Below, in pieces: positions 12,818-25,560 of a stretch of 64,000 nucleotides of DNA. Position 1 is the stretch's first letter, and every line of letters starts with the position of its first letter. The notes beneath the pieces were generated by a model that was not told the origin of the DNA, made no database searches, and saw nothing but the letters and a program-made list of their open reading frames with translations. The stretch lies in NCBI GenBank assembly GCA_948567375.1, contig OX419755.1:70250944-70314943 (forward strand), given 5' to 3'. The stretch is from Lunularia cruciata (Eukaryota; Streptophyta; Marchantiopsida; Lunulariales; Lunulariaceae). The position numbers and the translations under genes were made by a program.

Positions 12818-13777
12818 TGGACAGCATTTAAAATTTATTGTCTGCTCACTGTTGCGCGTTTCGGGTCTTTCGAACCGAGTGAACAGCTACAATCCCATGA
12901 GAGTTTGGGTTGTTTGTTGGAAAATATGCTGGAAGACTCTGAACAGTAGCTAGACAGTGTCCTGAGGCATCCCAAAAAGAAACGCATATCCTGTCGTTGA
13001 TTGCCACATAATCCTTTTTTGGTTGACATACTGTTGATACAGAAAATTTTGAGGGATCTCGGGGTTCATGACTACCCCTTCAGAAGCCCTTGATATCTGC
13101 CCATTTTGCAAAGTGTGGGCTTGTAAAGTTTATTACATGGGGGCCTTGGTTGGTTGGTAGACAATTACAATCGCCCCTTCTGTTCTCAATGGTATTAAAT
13201 TTTTTACTTCACCGATGCCTCATCCGATTTGGCCACGGTGTTGTATCCGACATATGGTCTCTGCTATTTCTTCAAATGTATGTTGTATGTTTCGTCCATT
13301 GATTTATCTATCCATCTTGGATATTTCCTCTTCACCTTTTGAATGATGCATGGTTTAGTAAGCAGCAGCACCGTATACATTGACGATCGATTCGGACGGG
13401 ACAGTAAAACAGCCCGTCATCGCTCTCTATTCCTGTGACCTAATATTGTCTACTTACCTGTATTGTTCGAGTCTTATACTACAGGTAGAATCAAAACTGA
13501 ATTAGACATATTGAAGACTAATCATTCGAGGAAGGCCTCATTCAACCTTTATCCGATTGCCTTATCGACCGACCCCACGTGGCGCTCATTACCATAGTTG
13601 GCACTAGATGTTGGGTGCGCTTCAGTCTTCTCTCTTTCCAGAGGAGGAAGACTCAACAGCACCCATATTTGGCACTTGGACTCGGTGGTCCCAAGATGAT
13701 AAAGAGACCCAGCACATCAATCGACTAGGCGCTCTGAAAAGTATCAAATAGTTTGCATATGATGGTATAATTTTCAT
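12818..13777. other. 3' UTR and downstream intergenic DNA
   Basis: Follows the polyamine oxidase stop codon (TGA 12815-12817). It contains short frames only. I see no clear plant polyadenylation signal and no second gene. Around 13.3-13.7 kb the DNA remains GC-moderate and CG-containing before the LINE block begins. Confidence 0.5.
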
Positions 13778-14145
13778 TTTACGCTTTGTACTATATTTTA
13801 GACAATTAGTGTCTATTGCTCTACATAAAGCATTGGATCAATGTAATCCTTAGAAGAGTAATCATTCTATGTAATCCATAGAAGAGTAATCATTCTAAGT
13901 GATATTCCTTTGGATGCTCTATGCTCTTTGTAATCCATAGTAGAATAATCATTTTGGGTGATATTGCTTTGGATGCCCTATGCTCTTTGGATAATTTATA
14001 GACCTTGTAACTTGTATAGCTCAGATATCTTTGTGCGGTTGTGCAGATTTCTCATATTTATACTATTGTAACCTAGCCCCGGTCTACCTCTTTTGTCTCT
14101 CCCTTGTATGGCTTCCCATCCTTCATGTGTTCTATGCGGTCGCCT
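13778..14145 (+). mobile_element. LINE 3'-end fragment (copy B1) with internal tandem duplications
   Basis: Matches the LINE 3' region of 15450-15720: the GTCTATTGCTCTAC block, the TAGACCTTGTAACTTG block, the GGCAGATTTCTCATAT-like block and the tail ending in GCGGTCGCC. Between 13841 and 13990 a GTAATCCATAGAAGAGTAAT unit is present about three times, which other copies lack. It is 5'-truncated and no clear target duplication was found. Confidence 0.6.
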
Positions 14146-14197
14146 TTTCTCGCATCGGAGGTGGAGTAGTGTTGGCAAACAATATTCTTGTCTCTTG

Positions 14198-14211
14198 GTT
14201 AGTTGTAAAGT
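14198..14211. repeat. 14-bp target duplication, left copy (LINE B2)
   Basis: GTTAGTTGTAAAGT is found here and exactly again at 15737-15750, bracketing LINE copy B2. Confidence 0.7.
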
Positions 14212-15736
14212 TTGCACCAACCACTCTCATAGTTTGCACCGGATACTTTCTCTATAGTGATGAGGTTCTGTGAGCTGGCTTATCTCTCACTCACAATGAA
14301 CATTTGATGGCTATTATGATAGCACACCATGGACTAAGAAGACAAAAAACTTCAATTCCATCATACTCTTCGAAGGCTAAAACTCAAGACATTACTCACT
14401 AGAGAACTCAATGAGAGCGAGATAATTGCAAATGAAAGGATGATGAGTACCTCATCACCTCTAGTTTATACACTTGAGAAATAGTTATGCACAAAAGTTA
14501 CTAATTAGTGGAATAACTCAAGTTATTAGGCTAAAAGTCAAATAAAATCAAAAAGTTCAAAGAATATCCATTCTCATGGGAATATTTCTCTAAGCATATG
14601 GTCTTATCTTGACCCAACCGCTGAGTCAAGGATTCTTTCACATTAACTATCCTTGGACTATAGAAGAATCCAAAAAAAACTTGTGGGTCCAAGAGTTCTT
14701 AACTCTTTCTTCAAAGCCAAACATTTAAGAATAATACCAAGTCAATACATTAAAATCTAAAATAGTGATGTTCATTCTTTTCACTTCCTCTAAAGTAAGA
14801 TCCACTCTATCTTAGCTATGACTAAATTTAGCTAATATGACTAATATAAAACCATCATTATCTATATATGAATAATATCTCTCAAGTACTTGTAATACCA
14901 AACTAAATATCACACACATGCACAAATAGGTGTTATAGTTCCACCTAGGTTTGGTCCACCCGTATGCATCTTCGTTACTCACTTGTGCTTGTGGTTCTAC
15001 ACTAGATGTGATAGTGGTCCATATGACATGGTGTTCTTATGGAGGACAAAGGATAGCTACACATGATGCCATCAGTGATATAGTGTTTGCTATGGCAAGA
15101 AAGAATGGATACCTTGCTTGGAAAGAGCGTTCATGTTTTTTTGTAGATGACACATGTTAGAGCAAGCTTATACTTGGTATGAGATGATGAGTTGACCGTG
15201 GTGAATGTTGTGGTTATAGACCCTCGCGATGCATTTTTGGATGGAGTGATTACTCATCCTCTTAGATAGGCGGGGAACGGTGCTACACCACTCAATGTCT
15301 TCAAGTATATGAGTATGCAATGAGGTCACCTCTTTTTTCCTCTAGCCTTGGAGTTATATGTAGCAAGGACATGACATTTGACATATTTGTTAGGGAGTGC
15401 ACAAGAGTTGATCCCATTAGACATCAAGAGGTACCACTCTCACTCTCATACTTTGTAGTATATTGTAGACAGCGTGTGTCCATTGCTCTACAAAGAGAAT
15501 TAGCTAGTGCAATCCATAGGAGAGCAATCACTCTAGGTGATGCTTCTTTAGATGCTCCAATAGTTTGTAGACCTTACAACTTGCATAGCTTGGATATCTT
15601 AGGTGCGGTAGGGCAGATTTCTCATATTGATATTATTGGAGCGTAGCCCCATTCTACCTCTTTTGTCTCTCCCTTGTATGGCTTGATGGGGTCTTCTCAT
15701 CCTTCTTGTGTTCTATGAGGTTGGCTTTCTCTCAAT
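14212..15736 (+). mobile_element. 5'-truncated LINE (copy B2), endonuclease-like region and tail
   Basis: Encodes remnants of the C-terminal part of the LINE protein. An open frame at 14951-15160 shows CACG followed by H and C (a CCHC-like finger) and GGQRIATHDAISDIVF. Further on comes a V-V-V-I-D-P ... V-I-T-H-P segment typical of the endonuclease-like region, then a frame at 15320-15646 with the C-terminal block RQRVSIALQRELASAIHRRA. Frameshifts separate these blocks. It is flanked by an exact 14-bp repeat. A solo LTR (14271-14937) interrupts it. The 5' junction has about 30 bp of filler in which AGTTTGCACC occurs twice. Confidence 0.75.
14271..14937 (-). mobile_element. Solo LTR L1 inserted in LINE copy B2
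   Basis: A 667-bp repeat that splits a LINE segment which is continuous in copies A, C and E (block GATGAGGTT next to TAGGTTTGG). Termini read TG...TA on the plus strand, the last being a decayed TGTTATA/TGTTACA end. Flanks GTTCTG and GTTCCA look like a mutated 5-6 bp target duplication. Related copies lie at about 18054-18722, 19436-20106 and 59580-60269. No gag or pol is attached, hence solo LTR. Confidence 0.65.
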
Positions 15737-15750
15737 GTTAGTTGTAAAGT
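15737..15750. repeat. 14-bp target duplication, right copy (LINE B2)
   Basis: Exact match to 14198-14211, immediately after the LINE tail. Confidence 0.7.
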
Positions 15751-16230
15751 AGGAGAAGTTCCAAGAGCAAATCAACTGTGCACGTAGGTTTCTAGAATTC
15801 AACAATCAGGGGTTGAGGTACTTGTGGAGTATTCTTGGCCGAGAAGCTCAGTGCTTCACCTACCAGAGGATTGACACTTCTCTCCCAAGAACCATGAAAC
15901 CTTTAAGAATTAGAGGTGTGGGAGCCATCTTGCTTCACGGGAAGAGAGATCAGCATCCTTGTCTCCAACATGCCAATGAAAATGGTGAAAATTGTGTCTT
16001 GTGAGTTCATCTTCTTTTTTTTGGTTTATCTAGTTAAAAAATTGAGCAAAAAGTATACCCCATAGGACAAAAGAAAGAATATAAGGCATTGTAATGTGCA
16101 AAATGGATGAAAGTGTACATAAGCCCTCAACAAACAGCAAGCTCCAGTTCAAGAAGAAACATGTTGACTAACCAAAAGAAATAAACATCCTAAATGACCT
16201 AGGGCTGCATTGTATGATAAACACCCTCTA
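15751..16230. other. Unassigned sequence with a short open frame
   Basis: A 63-codon frame at 15813-16004 (reading WSILGREAQCFTYQRIDTSL) stays open upstream of its ATG in places and looks more protein-like than its surroundings, but I do not recognise it. It could be an exon remnant or part of an unknown transposon. Confidence 0.3.
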
Positions 16231-18053
16231 AGGATATATATGGTAAGAAAGGTGGCAATGTCCTAGATATGAAAGAAACTCTAACTCCCTTTGCTTGCCT
16301 CAGTAACCCCAAGGCTTAGGAGCGTTCTAGTATGACCAAGACTCTTTGCCAAAAGTATGAACTGAGTATGATTGGCAAAACTACCATAGCTCTTTCTTTT
16401 GCAAATAGTCTCATGCTCACTCTTGAAGAAGACTTTCAAATTGATAACAATAAAAATCTTTATTGTTAAGGATAGAATTGCATTTAAGGCTAGTGGTGGT
16501 CTTCCTTGCACTTGGTAGTAATGGTTATACATATCCTTACTTGTGTGGATGCTCGTGGATAAAAACTTTGCTTGTAGAGAGTTGGCAACTGGTCAATCAA
16601 AAAGAGTATGTTTTTTCTTGGTGAAAGTCATATTATTTGCTTTGACTCTCCCAAGAGAAGGTCCAAGCAAATCCAACTACCTAGGAATGTATAGACTATA
16701 GAATCTATATTACAATATCCCTAACACATTATGTGCTCTAGTTTATCTACCTAGTTTATATTACAAAATATGAATACCTTATGTGTTACATAGGGATCTA
16801 TAAATACCACAACTTGATAACCCAACAATGCTTGGATGTGGTAGACCTAATTGTAAATGGAGTGTTGTAGTGAACTCCTTGGAAGAGAAAAAAAGGTCCT
16901 CAATCAAAGTAGAAGCATGAGCCAAATTCTAAACCCTTGAATTACATGCTAAAATAAGAAGCCTTAGGTACATAACATATCATCAAAATAGAGTAAACCA
17001 CTCATGTATTCCCTAAATATGGGACTACAAGGAGAGCTATTTATAACCAACACCAGCTGTGGAAGCATAATCAACCCTAATAAGATAAGGAAAGTGGATG
17101 TATAGTACTATAAATGTACAAACATTTTTTATAATACAATATTTGTGAAAAGTTAGTTATGTGATAAATAAGAAGCCTTAAGGTAGAAAATGTATCATCA
17201 GAATATAGCAAGTCACTTATGCATTTCCCAAACAAAGGTGTATACAAGTTGAATTGTAGCTTGGAATAAGGTATTAGAAATGAAATAGGTATGAATTATC
17301 TTGTTATAAAGAATAGCCTAAGACTATCAAGAGTATCATTGGAAATTGGAACATTAGAAAAAAATAATATAAGAATGAGTGTTACTTATGGACTCCAACT
17401 CTAGCATTTACAAGTCTAAACTCATAAAACTCAAGCTCTCTAAAAAAAGAGTAAAATTAAATAGAGTTCTTAATACCTCTTCTAAGGACAAAAAATATGA
17501 GTATTGTTTGAAAGTAAAGAAAATAAACATGATAAGAAACCAATGAATATCTCTCTTAAAGTTATGAAGAGAGTTATAGCAAAAAATATTCTAATTAATG
17601 GATTTCCTTATAAAGACCTTTTAAAGGCAATAAAGTTGTCTATGAAAAAAGATAGTTGATCCAGAAGGAGAGAGTGCTTGAGCTCTTCATCTAAGTGACG
17701 CCAAGAAAGAAGGTAGTCATTAATTAGAGGATATGTATGGATACTTTGTAAGATAATCAAAGTGTTTATGCAGTGTAGGCCTAAGAGAAGAGTGTCATTG
17801 AGTTACATGCCAATACTCTCTTGCTCGCCTTAATATCAAGGAGAAAAGAATGATGTTCTAGATGTAGATGAGTGGATATAGAGACTTGGCAAATCTAATA
17901 GGAGCTACTTGGACTTGTATGATATACTCTTTCTATACATATAACTTCTCTATATAGAAACCTATGAGTTTTAGAGGTGGTCTCTTAGTATCTTTTATAT
18001 GTCTATATGAGAAGAGATCTAGTAAGATCCAAGAGGAAACATCTCCACTATAG
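16231..18053 (-). mobile_element. Old, highly decayed LINE-like remnant (5' part)
   Basis: The blocks around 17660-18050 (GAGAGTGCTTGAGCTCTTCATCT, and a region ending near GGAAACATCTCC) recur in the same order at 24490-24830 and, in part, at 20210-20400. In the 24-kb copy these blocks lie upstream of an RT remnant on the minus strand. The sequence is AT-rich and nearly free of CG, with no intact frame. Boundaries are approximate; the right edge is the solo LTR at 18054. Confidence 0.4.
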
Positions 18054-18722
18054 TCTATAGTACCCATTGGTGCATGTATGCTCTATTGACATATTTAGTT
18101 TGATATTGCAAGTTGATGAAAGATGTAGTTTATATGAAGTTTAATCAAGCTTCTATATGAGTCATACTAGCCAAATTTAGTCATAGTCAAGATAGAGTTG
18201 ACACTATTTTAGAGAAATTTGAAAGAGTGAGCATCACTAAATTTTTATTCTAGTGTATTGATTATGTATCATTTCTAGGTGTTTGGTTTTGAGAAAAAAA
18301 ATTGAGAACTCTTAAGTCCACAAGCCTTTTTGGTGTCGATGTTCCTATAGTCCAAGGATAATCCATGAGAAAAGAATCCTTCACTTAGCTTTTAAGTAAA
18401 GATAAGATTTCATGCTTATAGGATTATTCTCATGAGTTTTGATATTATTTACACTTTTGACTTTAGATGTTTTTTCTTAGTAAACTAGGTTTATAATAAT
18501 TAGTAAATTTTGTGATGAATTATATAAACTAGGGATGAAGAGGCACTTTTCATTCTTTAGTTTTCAACTTTCTCTCTCTTATTGAGTTCTCTAGTAAAAA
18601 ATGGCTTTAATCTTGGAGAAGTGTGATTGAATTTGGTTCCTTGCCTTCTTAGTCTATATTGTAATACTTTAATATCCATCAAAGATCAAAGGTTTATCTT
18701 GAATTCTAGACAAGTTGGCTTA
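18054..18722 (+). mobile_element. Solo LTR L2
   Basis: Plus-sense copy of the LTR family of L1, recognisable from its start (ATTGGTGCATGTATGCTC) through the TAGTCCAAGGATA-like block to the GGTTCCTTGCCTTCTTAGTC block. It is strongly diverged. It faces the minus-sense copy L3, making an inverted pair about 0.7 kb apart. Confidence 0.55.
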
Positions 18723-19435
18723 CAATTTTGGTTTCAATGCCATGACCTCTCTAGAAGGCAAAAGAATTTTTTGACAGACAATTCTACATTAGATAGAAAG
18801 AGGCTATGAGAGCTTACTTGAAGAGAACCTTAGGAGAAAAGAGTGATAACCTTATGTTGGAAAATTGAGATCTATTTGTATACCCTATAAGCTATTATGA
18901 TGCTTTTGAGATAATATTCTACATCTTGTACATGAGAGGACTTGCAGATATTGTGTGAAGTGGATTGTAAGTTTTGGAGATTAGTTTGATTTAGGGAAAA
19001 CTTTCAAGTTTCAAACATGGACTTGAGACTTCCATAGATGATAGATCTATTTGTCCTTCAATTGGCACACTTGGCATTGTAATAAGAACTACTACAAGGA
19101 AAGAAAGTAGACAAGATGCACCAAAAAATGTGCAGCAATTGGGAGAACCAGAGTCAATGTGATGGCAAAAAGAAAGGAGAAGTGGGAACCTGAAATTGGG
19201 CATGTTAAGGGAGAGACAATCATGTAAATGCTCAAAGGCACTCTTGCCAAAAAATATGGAGTATGGAGTAAAGCATGGGCAAAGAAGGTCTCTATAAGCT
19301 TTAGATTCTCATCTAGGTGGTAGTCATGGATAAAAGAATGAAGGTCATACATGGATGGTAGGTGGAGATTTTGTAAAGTTGCTAAAGTATCATTGGAGAA
19401 TGGTGTTGGTTTGGAGGATGCTAGAGCCTAGATTA
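18723..19435. mobile_element. Decayed LINE-like DNA between two inverted LTRs
   Basis: Weakly similar to the LINE 5' region near 24.4 kb (the stretch 19330-19420 resembles 24400-24490). No intact frame. It is probably continuous with 20107 onward and interrupted by L3. Confidence 0.3.
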
Positions 19436-20106
19436 TGATCCAGCATGTCTCTCATTCAAAATACCCTCTAATGGCTATTAACATAGTATATCATGGACTA
19501 AGAAGGCAAAGAACCCAAACTCCATCACACTCTTCCAAAGCTAGAACTCAAAGGCACCTCTAAGACTCAAGCTATTGCTCATAAGAGAACTCAACGAGAG
19601 AGAGATAGTTGCAAATGAAAGGATGATGAGTCTTTATTCATCCTTGGTTTATTTATTTGTGAAATAGTTATATACGAAAGTTATTCATTACTAAAGCAAC
19701 TCAAATTATTAGGCAAAAAGTAATGTAAAGTCAAAAGTCTAATAGAATATCCATACATATAGTCTTATCTTGATCCAATTACTAAGTTAAAGATTCTTTC
19801 ACATGGGCTATCCTTGGACTATAGAAAAATCCAAACCAAAAATACTAATGGCTCCAAGAGTTCTCAACTCTTTCTTCAAAACCAAACACCTAAGAATAAT
19901 ATAAATTCAATATATTTGAATCCAAACTAATAGTTCTCAATCTTTCAAATTTGTATAAATTAGGCCTTTATCTTGGTTATGACTAACTCTAGCTAAAAAT
20001 GACTAATATAGAAGTTTGGTTAAGTTGCATACAAATAACATCTCAACAAGTTGCAATACTAAACTTAATATCTCCATAGAGCATACATGCACCAATGTGT
20101 GTTACA
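19436..20106 (-). mobile_element. Solo LTR L3
   Basis: Minus-sense copy of the same LTR family, starting TGATCCAGC and ending GTTACA on the plus strand, with the ACTAAGAAGGCAAAGAACCC and CTATCCTTGGACTATAG blocks shared with L1. No clear target duplication was found around this copy. Confidence 0.55.
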
Positions 20107-22690
20107 TGACTACTTGGTGATACTTGCCTACTTGACCTGCATCAAGGAATAACAAAGGAAATAATTTTGTGGAGGTAGTGCATGGTATTGAGACTTTATG
20201 ATTTTTTGGCTAATGCTTGGGCTTGAATTGTGTACTCCTCTTGTAAATTTGGCCAATCCTCTTACAAAAACCAATGAATCCTAGAAGTGGTCTCATGGTA
20301 TCTTGATGCAACCTTCATGGGTGGGAAGAAGTAATGTCCATTAGGAGAAGTGTCCTAATGGGATCCATATAGTGATAACTCTATTTTGGTTATCCGTCAA
20401 GATAACTTGTAATAGTAGGGAGAGCATGGAGCCCATGAGTTGTCATAGGGATATGAGAATTCAAGTATACATGCAAGGCCTTGGTAACCATAGAAGGAAA
20501 GCCTAAATGAGATCTAGTGAGTGTAACCAAGCATATGGGTTTGGTGCTGCCTATGGAGAGAAGATAAGAGAACAAAGAGAGTGGGTTGAGAATTAGCCAC
20601 TGCTCTTATCTAAAAGCATCTACTTGATCCTCAATGTTGTGCTAGCCTAGTCCGTACCCATAGATAATGAAGACAAGACTACATTGGTTGCTAGTGTGGG
20701 GAGGATGTGTGGGGGTGCTAAGAGCACGAGAGGAAGGACCTGGCCCTATAGTTGGGGTGGGTCTATAGTATTGGGAGGGATCTGCCTTGTGTTGGCAGGA
20801 GGTCTATAGAGCTAGGATAAGGGGTCATGAGAGAGGGATGGGAAATGGGTGGGGCAAGGAGATGTGAATCCTCTATGAATGAATCAACCAAGTGAATTTT
20901 TGCCCCTAAGGATGGTGGAGGATGTGGTAAGGAGATACAAGTGAAAGCATCTTGAAGAACTTGACCCATTCTAGGAGTATGCTAAAATAAGCAATAGTGA
21001 GATCTACTCCCTAAACATACATATGGGTTATGGGGTGGCAAATGAAGAACCTATAGGAGTCTCTCTAGCTACCGATGCTAAAGAATTGAAAAGAGGTATG
21101 GTAGAGTAATCTGAAAAAATCCACTTGAAACAAAGCAGACAATGAGTGATACATAACTAAAAGATGAAATATCTAGAAAAGATACTATGAAACAAACACC
21201 AATGGATAAAATAATAAAGATATCAAAGAAACATCCATGAGAAAGAATTAGAGACGAAATAAGAAAAGGAAGAGAAACCAAATATGGAGAAGAACTAAGA
21301 GAAAGCCAATAAAGATGAGAAAAGTGCATGTTTATATCCAAATAAAGTGCCTTATCTCCAAAATGAGCTCCAATACGTCCAAATGCACCTCCAATTGAAC
21401 AATGAATTGCTCCCAAAGCCCAACCACCTTGCTGATGAAGTCTGCATAAGTGGGTCCGGTTCTTGTAGCACTTTGATAACTCTTTCCCAAATCTTCCAAT
21501 ATGGTACTCTTGGTCCCATTGAGGACTAATCCCATCAAAATCAAGCAATGGTGAAATAATTCCACCCTATTGAGAAATTAATTTCTGATAAGCCACTTTT
21601 TCTTCCATCCTACAATGTCATTGGTCTTGAAATGGCTAAATAGCTAATACGCAACTATGGTTAAATCCCTAAGCTAATTTTTTCCATTAGTATAGGCTCT
21701 CAATGATAATTTTACCACGTTGATTTTGTAGTGGCACCACTATTATATACCTAGTTTGGGCAAGTTTGATTTCTATTCTACAAATCCCAAAAGTGCACTA
21801 CCATGCTCTAAAAAGCATTAATCCAAAGGCAAGAAGTACTATATAGCTCTAATCATGTAATCCCTAGTCATGTAATACTGCCAAACTATAGGCTTGATAT
21901 TGGAGATTCTTCTATGCCATCAATGAAGTGACATCACCACACAACCTTGACAAAAGTCTTGGTCTTGAACTTGCTCATCCCTAATCATAAGCCTGTAGCA
22001 AATGCTGCAAAACTGCATGTCTGTTGTTGGAGATTCTCCAATGCCTTCAATGGAGTGCTAGTATCATGCAATCCTTGTCATGATAGATATGATATAAATA
22101 TAATATCACAAAGGAAAGGGAAAAGGAGTACAAGGCACAACCAAGTGCAAGAGGAAGAAAAAGAGTGTGATGTCCAACAAGAGAGAGATCAAAAGAAGAC
22201 CTGATGGTACCAACAAGCACCAAAGAAGCCAAGAAGAGTGTAGTCAACACTAGCCTATTCTTGAACATGTAGTAGAAGTCCTCTAATGGTATGTCTAGTA
22301 AGTGAGGAGGGATGTACCTATTGCTACTCAATTGGTGAAGACCCAAAACCTGAGCACATTGTAAAATTTAGATAGGTGGTCTTGGTAGATCCAACCATCA
22401 CTCAATTTGAGCTCTAGAGGGTTTTTCACCACTATGTTATACAAGATTTGACTCCCATCCATGAAATTAAGAATTTATGCATGCATCCAACACATAGGTG
22501 GTCCTAGTGGATCCAACCATCACTCAATCTCAACTTAGGCCTATGTAGCTTGTAAAATCTGAACAATGTATCACAAACTACATCATAGACCCTAATGGGC
22601 TCTCCACCTATAGCACATCATAAAAAGTGTATGCCCTAAGTATCTTGCAAGGAACCACATGTACACTAGTCTAGAATCCCTATGAGAGTT
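20107..22690 (-). mobile_element. Old LINE-like remnant, second copy of the 22.7-25.5 kb element
   Basis: Blocks at 20220-20370, 20820-20900 and 20990-21070 correspond in order and orientation to 24630-24830, 25280-25340 and 25440-25510. Two diverged copies of one element therefore lie in tandem orientation. The portion 21100-22690 has short minus-strand frames (for example 21078-21548 and 22047-22346) that I do not recognise. Heavy CG loss and many stops mark it as old. Confidence 0.4.
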
Positions 22691-22699
22691 GGATGTAAG

Positions 22700-25560
22700 A
22701 GAGCAAACCTCAATGCTACAATTTTCTTGCTTGTAGCATTGTGGTAAACTCCTTGGAAGTAGATTGAAAGTTAGGTGTCAATGGAGAGGCTTGAGGCAAA
22801 GCTCTAGAGCCTTTCCTCCCGCAAGAAAGGAATCTAGCTTTGTCCAATAGAGGCATATCAATGAGGACGTTGGAAAGTGTGTGAATGTGCATGCATTCCT
22901 TGAGATTTGCTTGAACCTTCCTAGAGTTTAGGGATATAAAATCAATAAACTTGGGGAGTGACGTATGTTTAGGGTTGTGGAAATAATAAGTTGCAAACCA
23001 AACAAATATGTGCCTTGAAGGCACAAATGCTTGAATTTATTATCTTGATAGGTCTTAACAAAAAAGGATGGCTTTTGTATAAGAACTTGTTTGTTAAATG
23101 AGTGAGCACTAAAGCCCATGCTCCAATATAAGTTGTTAATGTTGCATCTTGCCCTATCTGCATCCACCCATGACTATGGGTAGAGCTATTTTCTGCCTAC
23201 ACCACTCATCTTATAGATATAGGAGCATACATGTCCCTAATAGAGTGGAGACCGTATGGTGGATGGTATGGTCAAATGTCTGCAAATGTGGCAATAGTGC
23301 TTGTGTAGGTAGCAAGGTCCATGCCAAATATAGAACCCTTGGTAAGTAACACCATGTAAAAATGAAATAGGCTACCCAAGTGTTCTTCAACCACGGGAGG
23401 AGGTGGGCATGGTTTTTTGCTTGTATTAAGGTGTTTGTGTTGAACAAAGTACAAGAATCCTTTTGTCTCACAGGAGAGCCCAAAACTCTCAAACCACCTA
23501 CAAGGAATTGGAATCTTGGTAGAAAGTCAAAAGGAGTGAGTACCATGTGTGGATTCAATGCCTTTACAAGTCTGGAATCATAAACCTAGGTCCTCTAAGC
23601 TAAGCATGAAAGTAGATACCACTCTAACTACATCCTCTAATGGGCCTACAATATGTTTGCCATTTGATAAGGATGTGAAAAGACAAGATAGAAAAGATAT
23701 TGCTACTTGTTATAAAGCCAAGTAATGCACAATGGCAAAGAGAGGCCTTCCAAGGAGATCCCTCTATTGTGTGCACTCATTTGATGTCAACTATGTGGAC
23801 TTGCTAGTAATGGTACAATAGCTATACAATAGATATGTCTCAATACCATACAAATTGTGGAAAAATAGGATTATAGAGGGAATCTGATCACTAACTCCTC
23901 AATGCATGGAACAATCCTTGATGAGGAATGGTATTGAAGGCATTGGAGACATCAACTTGGACAGCCACCCAATCTGGATGAATATCCAAGGATGCTCAAA
24001 TGCTCACAATAACCATCTCATAGCCTCCTAGATTAGCTATACCAAACGGATGTGGAGATAAGAAAGAAGAAAAACTATCATAACTATTAGGAAATAGCAC
24101 AAGATACAAAGGCAAAAATACATCTCCAATGGCAATGTGACTTACTCTTGAGATCTCCTTTGCAAGAGCTAGGAGACAAGAAGCACCAAATAGATGAGCT
24201 ACTCTAGGAAGGTACTTGATTTGAGGCAATGCACTAACAAAACGCAAAGAGAAGGAGAAAGCCCAAATCTAGAACATCTGAGGAGAAGCAATCCCATGGG
24301 TGCTCAAAATCTAGCCTTGATGATCCTCCTATTGAGAAACATGGAGAGTAGTGAAGAGTGCGGGCAAATTAGGATTGTGTGAGTTATATAGCTCCTCATT
24401 TGGTAGATAATCATGGAGGAATAAAGAAATTTTATTAGAAAAAAGTGGATGTAATGTATGTAAGAAAGCTAATGTGTCAAAGGAGAAGAGTGTTGGCCAA
24501 AAAGAAGAGAGTGCTTGGGCTGCCCATCTTTACTTCCCTACCTAACCTAGCATCAAAGAGAAACAAAGATGATGATGCTATGGAGGTAGGGCATAGGGCT
24601 ATGGAGATTCTATAACCCGCCTAGTTGTGGCATGTGCCCTAATAGTGTACTCCACTTGGAAAGCTGCCCAATCTCCTCTCAAAAACCTATGAATCCAAGA
24701 GAAAGTCCCTCAAAACCCTATAAATCCAAGAGAAAGTCTCTCAATGTCCCAAAGCACCTCCATAGGCTAGAAGGAGTAATGTTCATTGAGGAAAAAAGGC
24801 CAATAGAGTCCAAGTAGAGACATCTCTCCCATGACCATATGCTAAAATAGCACTAAGTAGGATGGAGAGTGTAGAGCAAACAAGATGATGTAAAGGCATA
24901 AAGAATAAGGATCTTCGTGTATATCCGTGGATGAGGCAAACTTAGTAGGATTGCTTGGATAGGGTCTAAAGAGTGCAATCAAAAACAGAATTCTAGGGGA
25001 GAATGTAGGTATATTATTGGAGTATGGATGGGGCTTGTGGGAGTAGGAATAAAGATGGCCTTTTCATGCATACACAAACAACAAAATCTCCTTTTTTGTT
25101 GGGTGAGGCTGATCCACACCCATGGACAATCCAAACAAGACCAAGTAGGATGTTGAGTGGGTGATATATAAGGAGGTGTTGAAGCTTCAAGAGGAGGAGA
25201 ATAATCTTGTAAGAGTGGTGGGGTAGTAGGGAGGAGGAGAATCTAAGGTAGAGGGAGTGTGGAGCATTGGTGACATGAGAATGAGGGATAAGGAGATAGG
25301 TGGAGCATCCTCTATAAGGAAATCCCCTCTTCTCGTGTAGGACATTTTGTGGGTATATGATATCTACATGACCTAGGGATCAAAGGGGGTCCATTTGGAT
25401 AGACCTCAGCTACTGTGGAGGTATGTTGAAAGAGATAATGTAAAAGTTTACTCCTTGCTTGCATAGGTATGAGGTGCCAAATGAGGAGTAATGCCTACAA
25501 TAGTCCCTCTATGACCCTATGCCAACGAACAAAATGGACATCACAATGCAATCTATTGAA
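22700..25560 (-). mobile_element. Decayed minus-strand LINE with RT remnants (copy G)
   Basis: Minus-strand frames match conserved blocks of the LINE protein seen in copies C and E. At 23211-23558 is the RT thumb (FDFLPRF ... GGLRVLGSPV), at about 22970-23160 the block TYIGAWAL, at about 22720-22860 the block DKARFLSCGRKGSRALPQ. At about 23890-24050 it parallels the RT palm (a V-D-V-x-N-A-F-N-like segment). Upstream (24.1-25.5 kb) is presumed 5' sequence. No intact frame. It is longer on its 5' side than copy E, so it may be a different subfamily. Boundaries are approximate. Confidence 0.55.

Noticed and set aside
14938-19435. L1 and L3 as the paired LTRs of one retrotransposon
   Set aside because: L1 has its own flanking duplication inside a LINE, the interval holds LINE sequence and no gag or pol, and the two copies are strongly diverged.
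21078-21548. 156-codon minus frame as a membrane protein gene
   Set aside because: Hydrophobic from AT-rich codons only; lies in a decayed transposon block, with overlapping frames of similar quality. No family recognised.
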